Source of the DNA: Clostridia bacterium
GTDB lineage: Bacteria; Bacillota; Clostridia; Christensenellales; UBA1242
Direction: 5' to 3'
Length of the DNA: 64,000 bases
Assembly (NCBI GenBank): GCA_017453125.1
Contig: JAFTKS010000012.1
Location: forward strand, 215,058 to 279,057
Made by a program: the position numbers and the translations under genes. The notes below the pieces were generated by a model, which was not told where the DNA came from, ran no database searches, and saw nothing but the letters and a program-made list of their open reading frames with translations. This document shows positions 56,070-63,028 of the stretch, piece by piece (position 1 is the first letter of the stretch; each line of letters opens with the position of its first letter).

Positions 56070-56255
56070 ATATTTTATTTAATTGTCTTTTTAACGAGCG
56101 GTCGAAACAAGTTTCGTCCATAGCCCGTCAGGTTTGCTAGACATTGGCTAACATCCACAGGATGTTACCTCCATAGCCCGTCAGGCTTGCCCATCAAGGA
56201 AATGTTCACTGAACATTTCTTCCGCTCAGCCAACTCTCCATATTTTATTTAATTG
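56052..56255 (-). repeat. Duplicated 5' end of tRNA-Ser around a hairpin-rich insert
   Basis: The 34 bases covering the tRNA start up to the D-loop, plus leader, occur at 56052-56085 and again at 56222-56255. The 136-base insert between them holds GAGCGGTCGAAA, an inverted copy of the tRNA-Ser D-arm. It also holds the hairpins AACATCC-ACA-GGATGTT and a 9-bp stem (GAAATGTTC with GAACATTTC, loop ACT), and a directly repeated block CCATAGCCCGTCAGG (56118 and 56171) that itself folds. Promoter signals lie outside the insert, so transcription would cross the partial 5' copy and insert before the intact tRNA. Confidence 0.82.
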
Positions 56256-56276
56256 CCCTTTTTCAAAGACAATGTT

Positions 56277-56305
56277 AGTATACATTATTTTTTTTATCTT
56301 TGCAA
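56277..56305 (-). promoter_or_regulatory. Promoter of the tRNA-Ser locus
   Basis: On the minus strand TTGCAA, 17-base spacer, TATACT. It is about 210 bases from the intact tRNA and directly upstream of the duplicated 5' fragment. Confidence 0.7.
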
Positions 56306-56455
56306 GTATTTTTTATAATTTATTTTATTATTTCATCTTTTGAATTTATTTATTAATTATGCCCTTGATGTAAAATTGTTATTATATTTATAAATTTTGC
56401 TTATTCTAAATATTATGCATACATTTTAAAAACCCCTTTATTTTTGTTTTTTTAG
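56306..56455. other. AT-rich gap, nothing recognised
   Basis: Very AT-rich stretch between the tRNA-Ser promoter and the terminator of the lipid gene. No gene, repeat or RNA is seen. Confidence 0.5.
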
Positions 56456-56498
56456 AAGATTAAAAAAGTTCCTAGTTTTTTCAACTAGAAACTTTTTT
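56456..56498 (-). terminator. Terminator of the glycosyltransferase-acyltransferase gene
   Basis: 15-bp stem with one mismatch (AAAAAAGTT and CTAGTT against AACTAG and AACTTTTTT), overlapping the last codons. Confidence 0.8.
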
Positions 56499-58487
56499 AT
56501 CTTTAATAATCTTCTTAGCTTTTTCGTTCATTGTATATGATTCTTTGTCATAATCATAAAAATCTATTATAGTATTATCATAAATTTCTTGTGCCTTTTG
56601 CATCAAAAGTTCACAATTCTCTTTTTGAGACAAATCCGATTGAGGATATATTGGTTTGCAAATATTAAGTGTTACCCTCAGTTTTCTCCCGTTTTTCTTC
56701 TTTTTTCTAAAGCAGATAATAATCGGAATTACAGGGACATTGTTTTTGCTAGCATAATAAAATGCGCCTTTCTTCAATGGTCTAGATTGTTCGTATCCAA
56801 GCCACAATGCCTGTTCTGGATAAAAGTGCACAAATCCCCCATCGTTTAATATTTCAGATATGTATTGAGCAAATTTCTTTGATTCGCCCAAAGTATTGGC
56901 AAGAGGGATAAACCCTCCCGCTTTCAATGTTGCACCAAAAAATCCTTTTTTGAAATTATGCGGTGCCCCTGTAATATAAAAATTCTTCTTCTGCATCAAG
57001 GCTTGCATATTCCACAAACAATCCAAATAATGCACGTGGTTACTAATTGTAATACCAGAACGTACGCCTTTTAGGTTTTTCTTACCCTTGATTCTAATAT
57101 GAAAACCTATATAATTAACTAGAGGTCCGCACAATCTAATTATACTTTTTACAACTCTTCTATATACTCTACCAATCAAAGTCTTTTTCTTTACTTTATC
57201 TATATCCACTTTTTCTTCTGCAGAATTTAGATTCATTGGCGTAGTATAGGTATCAAATTTGCTTTCCTTTGCCAAATCATATAGGAGATTTGTATAATCA
57301 TCTTTTGAAACAAAAGACTCTTGTCTATTTGACTCGTCATAAATTAGCTTGGCAACTTCTTCACCGCCATTTTTAAACTTATCAATCTTTCTTGTGTTTT
57401 CTGCATAGATATGAAGTTCGCTCGGATTATCTATCCAAGCCTCAATTTGAGCTCGAATTTTATTTGGTTTATATATAGCTTTTCCAACACCCAATTCATC
57501 AATAAAAAGCCTAGTTGTAGCCTTTTCTATTGGGTGTGCATAATAGTCTACCAAGACAGGAGTTCCCATAAACACCGAGTCTAATATAGCATTTGGACCA
57601 GCTTTGGTTATGAATACATCTGAAGCACAATAATATTCATAAATTGTTTTTGTAAAAGGCAAAACAATCAACTCAATATTTTTCTTTACCTTACCAGTAA
57701 TATTAAGATTATTATAATAATTATAAAGTTTCTCGTTTTTGCCTGCAAGCATAATAAGAGTCATCTCTTTGTCCGATTTCAATAGTTCATCGGTCACCTT
57801 CTTACTCTTTCCACAAGCATAGGCGCCATCGGCCACAATGACACAAAACTTATCTTTGGCAATACCAAGTTTTTCTCTATACCCCTCTTTCCCCAAGTTT
57901 GCATTAACAATCTCATCTCTAGCGGTATAAAACACTTGTTTTACAACTGCAGGATTGAATTTTCTCTTTCCAATCGCCTCATAATAAGCAGATTCATTGT
58001 TCACAACAAACAAGTGTTCTCTATTATCCCACCACGTATGCACATTATTATCTGGATTATATGTTACAACTTTTACATTCTTATTTACCCTACGCTTATA
58101 CTCAAGCGCAGCATAAGTCATATAATAGTGAGTGCTTACAATTATATCTGGTTTTCTTTTTTCAAAAGCTTTTAGAGTATGATTTACATATTTTCTAAAA
58201 ATAGTTCTATGAAGAAGACGCATCGTTTTTACTCCGCCAATTATCTTCATAATAAAGAAAACGAAATTCCCAAAACCTTTTATTTTATTTGTATTTTTTG
58301 TTTGACTAATAATAAAGTTCTCCCAAGTCTTTAGAACTCTATCTTTGTCTTCTTGCATAATATATGAATCTATAATTTCAAACTTATCACCATATAAAGT
58401 TCTAAAGTTATCGGATATAGACTTTATTGAAGTTATATGCCCCATACCCGATTCCATAAAAGTCATCAAAATTCTTTTTTTATCCAT
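56481..58487 (-). CDS. Fusion of GT28-type glycolipid synthase and PlsC acyltransferase
   Basis: 668 residues ending in TGA. Residues 1 to about 400 are a MurG/monogalactosyldiacylglycerol-synthase-like glycosyltransferase: ESGMGHITSIKSI at the N-terminus, THYYMTYAAL, and the donor-site segment TKAGPNAILDSVFMGTPVLV at about residue 297. Residues about 440-650 are a 1-acylglycerol-3-phosphate acyltransferase-like domain with NHVHYLD (about 482) for the catalytic HX4D motif and FYPEQALW (about 557) in place of the usual PEG motif. The protein should act at the inner membrane face, combining glycosylation and acylation in membrane lipid assembly. A separate PlsC homologue is encoded divergently about 500 bases away. 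The fusion itself is uncommon. Confidence 0.85.
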   Translation of the reverse strand: MDKKRILMTFMESGMGHITSIKSISDNFRTLYGDKFEIIDSYIMQEDKDRVLKTWENFIISQTKNTNKIKGFGNFVFFIMKIIGGVKTMRLLHRTIFRKYVNHTLKAFEKRKPDIIVSTHYYMTYAALEYKRRVNKNVKVVTYNPDNNVHTWWDNREHLFVVNNESAYYEAIGKRKFNPAVVKQVFYTARDEIVNANLGKEGYREKLGIAKDKFCVIVADGAYACGKSKKVTDELLKSDKEMTLIMLAGKNEKLYNYYNNLNITGKVKKNIELIVLPFTKTIYEYYCASDVFITKAGPNAILDSVFMGTPVLVDYYAHPIEKATTRLFIDELGVGKAIYKPNKIRAQIEAWIDNPSELHIYAENTRKIDKFKNGGEEVAKLIYDESNRQESFVSKDDYTNLLYDLAKESKFDTYTTPMNLNSAEEKVDIDKVKKKTLIGRVYRRVVKSIIRLCGPLVNYIGFHIRIKGKKNLKGVRSGITISNHVHYLDCLWNMQALMQKKNFYITGAPHNFKKGFFGATLKAGGFIPLANTLGESKKFAQYISEILNDGGFVHFYPEQALWLGYEQSRPLKKGAFYYASKNNVPVIPIIICFRKKKKNGRKLRVTLNICKPIYPQSDLSQKENCELLMQKAQEIYDNTIIDFYDYDKESYTMNEKAKKIIKDKKVSS

Positions 58488-58917
58488 AATATCACCTATA
58501 ATAATATTATATCAACTTTTTGTAAAATCACAAATTAATTAATAATATTTTGTCATTTCGGGATTATCAACTCTATCTTATTTTTATCTTACAATTGTAT
58601 TTTATTCATAAAATCAACCCTTACAATTATTAACTTACATTAACCTTTTAAGAACATAGCACTCGTCTAATAAAATTTTTAAATAAATATCCCCCAGTTC
58701 AACTGGGGGATATTTATTGTTATATCGAGTTGTTAATTTATTTGAATGTTTTAACTTTTAATTATAATAATTTATTGTTATTTTAAAAACGAAATATATA
58801 ATTTTTCCCTTTTCAATTGTGTTTTGTTTATAACTTATATAAAACCTGGACTCAAGATGTTTTTGTATTTTATAGACCTTAATTTTCACAAAATAATAAT
58901 TGATTATTGAAAAAACA
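58488..58917. other. Intergenic region with one near-perfect hairpin
   Basis: About 430 bases without a gene, AT-rich. The only clear structure is the 18-bp inverted repeat at 58682-58718 listed separately. Confidence 0.5.
58682..58718. terminator. Orphan 18-bp hairpin
   Basis: AATAAATATCCCCCAGTT and its exact complement are separated by one base. It is placed between two divergently transcribed genes, so it terminates no annotated gene; it could end an unrecognised small RNA. The outer 11 bases equal those of the hairpin at 61857. Confidence 0.6.
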
Positions 58918-58946
58918 TTACTTACTATCTAATTATGTGATATAAT
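58918..58946 (+). promoter_or_regulatory. Promoter of the PlsC gene
   Basis: TTACTT, 17-base spacer, TATAAT, followed by an AAAGGAG ribosome site before the ATG. Confidence 0.65.
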
Positions 58947-58991
58947 AATATTAATTTTAAATCAATCTGAAATTTTATAAAAGGAGTAAAT

Positions 58992-59810
58992 ATGGATTTA
59001 GTTGATGACAATGTTATTTGCCCTACAAATACACATTTATCGCCGGAACCAGAAATTTGCAAAGTAAAAATTGACGAAAAATACAAATTTGTTAAAAAGG
59101 GATTTTTTTATAACATATTATATTTCTTTTGCTATACTTTAACATTTTTGATATTCTTTCCAATTACTTGGCTTTGTTATGGAGTAAGAGTAAAAGGTAG
59201 AAAAAATCTAAGAAAAGTAAAAAATGCAGTATTTATTTCAAATCACGTTTTGCCTTTTGATACTTTTGCAACAACTACACACGCAATACTTTTCAAGCAC
59301 CCATATTTTATTTCTAATCATCGACCATTCAAAATGCCTGTTATTAGACATTGTGTTAGATACTTACGAGCAGTTCCCCTTGCGCCAACACCTTCTACCA
59401 CTCGAAACTTTCTAAGAGATGTAGATGGTGCACTCAAAAATGGAAAAAGTATTCTAATATATCCTGAAGGCGCAATGTGGGATTATTATCCAAAAATCCG
59501 TCCATTTATGCCTGGTGCTTTTAGATTCTCAATAAAAAACAACGTACCAATAGTACCAATAGTTATCACTTTTAGAAAAGCGTGTTGGTTATATAGAATT
59601 TTGGGAAGAAAAAAACCATTTGCAACAATTAATATACTTGAACCAATCACTATTAGCAAAGACATTCCTCAGAAACAAAAAGAACAAGAATTAGAACTTC
59701 TTTGTTATAATACAATGACTGAATATTTCAATGCAAATAACCAAATTTCATACTTTTCAAAACCTGTTCAAACAATATTAAAACCACAAAACGAAACAGA
59801 GAAAGAGTAA
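58992..59810 (+). CDS. PlsC-type 1-acylglycerol-3-phosphate acyltransferase
   Basis: 272 residues. One hydrophobic stretch (ILYFFCYTLTFLIFFPITWL) precedes the catalytic motif NHVLPFD at about residue 83. ILIYPEGAMWDYYPKIRPF at about residue 156 is the glycerophosphate-binding motif, and NVPIVPIVITF follows. The enzyme class adds the second acyl chain to lysophosphatidic acid at the membrane. It resembles the acyltransferase half of the fused protein encoded on the opposite strand nearby (shared 'KGRKNL' segment before the active site). The two may act on different acceptors. Confidence 0.87.
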   Translation: MDLVDDNVICPTNTHLSPEPEICKVKIDEKYKFVKKGFFYNILYFFCYTLTFLIFFPITWLCYGVRVKGRKNLRKVKNAVFISNHVLPFDTFATTTHAILFKHPYFISNHRPFKMPVIRHCVRYLRAVPLAPTPSTTRNFLRDVDGALKNGKSILIYPEGAMWDYYPKIRPFMPGAFRFSIKNNVPIVPIVITFRKACWLYRILGRKKPFATINILEPITISKDIPQKQKEQELELLCYNTMTEYFNANNQISYFSKPVQTILKPQNETEKE

Positions 59811-59850
59811 ATTCCACAAAGAACACAATCCCATTTATGAACTTTAAAAC

Positions 59851-59884
59851 AAAAAAATCCACCAATAAATTGGTGGATTTTTGT
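59851..59884. terminator. Bidirectional terminator
   Basis: 11-bp stem AAATCCACCAA / TTGGTGGATTT with loop TAAA, A-run and T-run on the two sides, between convergent genes. Confidence 0.85.
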
Positions 59885-59908
59885 TTAACTAAAATATAAT
59901 TTCAAAAA

Positions 59909-60877
59909 TTATTTATCAGTTTTTTTGTCTTTTTTCTTTTTGTTTTTGCTTGAGAAAACCTTTAACAAATTATCATTTTCAAGGTCAATTTTGGTATTTT
60001 CTTCTCTAACCTTTTCTTCTCTTGATTGTAATCTTTCTTTGATTACAGGCATTGTAACATTGTCTTTTCTTTCTCTAATTTCAAGTTGATTATACGGAAT
60101 TGAGATATTGTTACGTTTGAATTCGTTAAACACATTCTCCATAACATAATAATAAACATCCCAATAATCTTCTCCATCTACCCAACAATTAGCAGCAAAT
60201 TTAATACTACTTGCTTCAAGAGTTTTCAATCTACAGAAAACCTTCTTTTGATCATTTATAATAACCTTTCCATTGCTTTCCATTACTTCAGTGATTACTT
60301 TCTTTACAAGTTCTACATCGCTCTCATAAGCAACTTCAAACGAGAAATCCACTCTTCTAATAGGTTTTGCACCATAGTTAGTAACAGGGTTATTAAGAAA
60401 ATCTGAGTTTGGTAGAGTTACTTTCTTATTGTCTGTTGTAATAAGAGTTGTAAACAAGAAGTTGATATCTTCAATACTTCCTTCAACGCCAGATACAGCA
60501 ACATAATCCCCTTTCTTGAACATATGCATTGTAACAACTACAATACCATTTGCAACGTTTGTGATAAGGTTTTGAAGTGCCATACCTACAGCAAGAACAA
60601 GAGCACTAATTGTTGTTAGCAATCCTGTTATAGAAATTCCAATCATACTTAATAGAATTAAAATAAATATTAAATACAAACAGAATTTAACAATGTGAAA
60701 AAGAAAGCTTTGAGTAACTTTTTCCATTTTTGTTTTTGCCATTAGTTTCTTAACGATATTAAGCAAAATCTTCACCACAATCATTCCGATGAACAATACG
60801 GCAACAAATAATACTATATCCCAGAAATTATTGGTAAAAAAATCTTTTATACTAGTCCAAATTTGATTCCAGTTCAT
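59909..60877 (-). CDS. mscS: MscS-family mechanosensitive channel
   Basis: 322 residues from the ATG at 60877, which has AAGGAG 8 bases upstream. There are three membrane spans (about 15-38, 58-82 and 88-115). The third is the pore helix: SALVLAVGMALQNLITNVANGI. The MscS beta domain follows (MFKKGDYVAVSGVEGSIEDI, then TTLITTDNKKVTLPNSDF). The C-terminus is a charged, Lys-rich tail of about 60 residues. The channel opens under membrane tension to release solutes during osmotic downshock. Confidence 0.92.
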   Translation of the reverse strand: MNWNQIWTSIKDFFTNNFWDIVLFVAVLFIGMIVVKILLNIVKKLMAKTKMEKVTQSFLFHIVKFCLYLIFILILLSMIGISITGLLTTISALVLAVGMALQNLITNVANGIVVVTMHMFKKGDYVAVSGVEGSIEDINFLFTTLITTDNKKVTLPNSDFLNNPVTNYGAKPIRRVDFSFEVAYESDVELVKKVITEVMESNGKVIINDQKKVFCRLKTLEASSIKFAANCWVDGEDYWDVYYYVMENVFNEFKRNNISIPYNQLEIRERKDNVTMPVIKERLQSREEKVREENTKIDLENDNLLKVFSSKNKKKKDKKTDK

Positions 60878-60989
60878 TATTTCTCTCCTTAAATTTTTTA
60901 TACTTATATTATACAAAAAAATACAAAAATTTCAATATAAATAGAACACATTTATAAAAATTTTTCTAATTTCATCAACACTAATTTTC

Positions 60990-61018
60990 TTTACTAACAC
61001 GTTCAAATATACTATAAT
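60990..61018 (+). promoter_or_regulatory. Promoter placed for a leaderless transcript
   Basis: TTTACT, 17-base spacer, TATAAT, ending 6 bases before the ATG at 61025. The expected transcription start coincides with the start codon. Confidence 0.6.
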
Positions 61019-61024
61019 TTAAAT

Positions 61025-61858
61025 ATGGAAAATAGAAAAATTAAAAAAGAAAAAACAACTCAAAATTATACTTTAATAACAGGTGCTACAGGCGGACTTG
61101 GTCGAGCTTTTTGCAAAGAGCTGATTGGAAAAAATAATTTGATACTCACTGGCACAAGTGACGAAAAATTGAATAAACTCAAAGCCGAATTGCAAGCAAT
61201 AGACGATAGCAAAGAAATTATCTGTATTTCGTGCGACCTATCTTCTCATCAAGATAGATTAAACCTACTCAATAAATTAGCAGAAGACAAATACACAATT
61301 GATTTTCTTATAAACAATGCAGGATTTATCACTGAAGGAAGTATTGAATACGCCGAAATGGATACAATTTTGAAATGTATTCAAGTCAATTGTGAAGGAA
61401 CAATACATCTTACAAAGTCATTGATTGATACTCGTGACAAAAATCAAGAAATGCGAATAATCTGTATTACAAGTATGGCATCAAACTACCCTATGCCTTA
61501 TATGGCAATCTATTCTGCAACAAAAAGTCTGCTAAAGAACTTTATGATTTCTCTTAGAGAAGAATACAAATCCCAGAATGTCAAGGTTCTAATTGTAGAA
61601 CCAGGAGCAATTGCAACATCAGACGATATGAAACTTGCAATCGAGGCACAAGGCCTAAAAGGCAAAATGTCGAGCACAAGCCCTGAAGTAATTGCAAAAA
61701 AATCTATAAAAAAATCCATAAAACACAAAAACAGATACATTCCTGGGTTCTTTAATAAAGTAACATTATTTGTTAGCAACCTGGCACCAACAAAACTCAA
61801 AACAAAAGCTATTAGCAAAATGTGGAGAAAATCCCAAAAGAAACGTAATATAAAATAA
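61025..61858 (+). CDS. Short-chain dehydrogenase/reductase
   Basis: 277 residues. The nucleotide-binding motif TGATGGLGRAF, the NNAG motif (LINNAGFITEG), the catalytic Ser in ITSMASNYP and the YSATKS motif (Tyr and Lys) are all present, as in classical SDR enzymes of the 'YqjQ/DltE-like' type. It should be an NAD(P)H-dependent oxidoreductase acting on a carbonyl or alcohol; the substrate is unknown. A basic C-terminal tail (KMWRKSQKKRNIK) may bind membranes. There is no Shine-Dalgarno site, and the promoter suggests a leaderless mRNA. Confidence 0.87.
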   Translation: MENRKIKKEKTTQNYTLITGATGGLGRAFCKELIGKNNLILTGTSDEKLNKLKAELQAIDDSKEIICISCDLSSHQDRLNLLNKLAEDKYTIDFLINNAGFITEGSIEYAEMDTILKCIQVNCEGTIHLTKSLIDTRDKNQEMRIICITSMASNYPMPYMAIYSATKSLLKNFMISLREEYKSQNVKVLIVEPGAIATSDDMKLAIEAQGLKGKMSSTSPEVIAKKSIKKSIKHKNRYIPGFFNKVTLFVSNLAPTKLKTKAISKMWRKSQKKRNIK

Positions 61859-61893
61859 TAAATATCCACCAGCCAAGCTGGTGGATATTTATT
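61857..61893. terminator. 17-bp terminator hairpin between SDR and XRE genes
   Basis: AATAAATATCCACCAGC, loop CAA, exact complement. It overlaps the SDR stop and the last codon of the convergent XRE gene. It shares its outer arm sequence with the hairpin at 58682. Confidence 0.85.
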
Positions 61894-62134
61894 GATCTAT
61901 ATCTAATGTATTTTTATTAAAAAGCGAATCTGCGAAAAATTCTTCTATTGATAAACCAAATCCATCTGCAATTTTTGCAATAGTTGTTAATTTGATATCT
62001 TGATTTCTTTCATCAATTATATTTTTTAATGTTTGCTCTGGCATAACTATCTTTTTGCAAAGTGCATATCTTGTCATATTATGTTTTATAAGTAAATTGC
62101 TAATTCTTAATGCGACAGCTCTCTGTAATTTCAT
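61889..62134 (-). CDS. XRE/Cro-type transcriptional regulator
   Basis: 81 residues, essentially one helix-turn-helix domain: NLLIKHNMTRYALCKKI, MPEQTLKNIIDER (recognition helix), DIKLTTIAKIADGFGLSIEEFF. This is the XRE family of DNA-binding repressors. AAGGAG lies 7 bases before the ATG. It is divergent from the SLOG-like gene, and the space between holds repeated AATTACAG sites, probable operators for this protein. A TTTCAA-17-TATAAG promoter precedes it. Confidence 0.9.
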   Translation of the reverse strand: MKLQRAVALRISNLLIKHNMTRYALCKKIVMPEQTLKNIIDERNQDIKLTTIAKIADGFGLSIEEFFADSLFNKNTLDIDQ

Positions 62135-62185
62135 AGTATTTCTCCTTTTCTTATAGTTTATCTCTAACTATTTTGAAAAATACTC

Positions 62186-62287
62186 AATTACAGAGTGGTA
62201 AAAATTAAAAAATATGTTATAATAACTTTGAAAATTACAGGATACTATTAAAAAGTCAATAAAATTACAATTTGGCAACCTGTAATT
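62186..62287. promoter_or_regulatory. Operator sites and promoter between XRE and SLOG-like genes
   Basis: AATTACAG occurs at 62186 and 62233, AATTACAA at 62263, and the inverted CCTGTAATT at 62279-62287. AATTACAGG (62233) and CCTGTAATT form a 9-bp inverted repeat spaced 37 bases apart. TATAAT at 62218-62223 is the likely -10 box of the rightward gene. The sites overlap its -35 region and start, consistent with repression by the XRE protein. Confidence 0.55.
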
Positions 62288-62298
62288 GAGGAGTTGTT

Positions 62299-62742
62299 AT
62301 GAATATTAAAGTGTGTTCATTCTTCGGTCATAGAAAAACTGAAATAACCGAAGAACTTAAACAACGAGTAAAAGAAATTATTGAAGATTTGATTGTTAAC
62401 CACAATGTGTTAATATTCTTGTTTGGTAGCCGAAGTGATTTTGACTACCTTTGTCATTTAGTGGTTACTGAACTAAAAGAAAAATATCCAAACATAAAAA
62501 GAATTGCCTACACTTGCAGAAGTGAAACTTGCACTTTGGAAAGCGAACGAGCACATTGGGAAGAAGTTTATAGTCATTTTAGAAAAGAAAAAGTTACACT
62601 ACTTGGTGTTGAGGAAGAAGTTGAACACAAAACAAAATACACATCAGGTCGTGCTAGTTATGTGGAAAGAAATCAAGCAATGATAAACGATAGCGATTAT
62701 TGTATATTTTACTATGATGAGAACTACCAACCCGATTTGTGA
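62299..62742 (+). CDS. SLOG-fold protein (YpsA/DUF1273-like), C-terminally truncated
   Basis: 147 residues. The N-terminus VCSFFGHRKTE, the helix VKEIIEDLI, FLFGSRSDFDYLCHLVVTELKEKYP and the end ASYVERNQAMINDSDYCIFYYDENY form the nucleotide-binding Rossmann-like pattern of the SLOG superfamily. Relatives usually run on after 'YY-ENY' for 20 or more residues. Here the frame ends at once (QPDL, TGA) and a different-looking open frame overlaps. SLOG proteins bind nucleotide-derived ligands and appear in phage, plasmid and defence contexts. Pairing with a divergent XRE regulator suggests a small accessory module. GAGGAG lies upstream of the ATG. Confidence 0.72.
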   Translation: MNIKVCSFFGHRKTEITEELKQRVKEIIEDLIVNHNVLIFLFGSRSDFDYLCHLVVTELKEKYPNIKRIAYTCRSETCTLESERAHWEEVYSHFRKEKVTLLGVEEEVEHKTKYTSGRASYVERNQAMINDSDYCIFYYDENYQPDL

Positions 62743-62878
62743 GATTGGATTAGAGGGTGAATGTGCTACACCAATTACTCTTACTGCAGATGATGGCTCT
62801 ACAATTCAAAAAAGACTTGATGAAGTTTTTGTTGATAACACAACAATTGTGACTACACTACTATACACAGTTATATAA
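62714..62878 (+). pseudogene. Small open frame, likely fragment of another gene
   Basis: 54 codons overlapping the end of the SLOG-like gene in another frame. Downstream of the overlap it reads EIGLEGECATPITLTADDGS, IQKRLDEVFVDNTTIV and ends just before a terminator. The sequence looks protein-coding, but there is no ribosome site. It probably is the C-terminus of a gene whose 5' part was replaced when the SLOG-like gene joined it. Confidence 0.4.
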
Positions 62879-62887
62879 TAAATAATT

Positions 62888-62922
62888 AAAAACCTATTAG
62901 AGAAATCTAGTAGGTTTTTATT
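62888..62922 (+). terminator. Terminator after the SLOG-like gene
   Basis: 12-bp stem AAACCTATTAGA / TCTAGTAGGTTT (one T-G pair), loop GAAA, T-rich end. Confidence 0.85.
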
Positions 62923-62956
62923 TAATAAAATTTTTTGAAAAAATTGTGAAAAAATG

Positions 62957-62985
62957 AAACATTTCTAAAATGTTTATGCTATACT
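62957..62985 (+). promoter_or_regulatory. Promoter with overlapping inverted repeat
   Basis: AAACATTT-CTA-AAATGTTT (62957-62975) sits immediately upstream of a TATACT -10 box (62980-62985), where a -35 box would be. This is a good candidate operator for regulation of the secreted protein downstream. Confidence 0.5.
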
Positions 62986-63028
62986 AAAAATATCATATAG
63001 AATATATGTAAATTTAAAGGAGGGTTTT

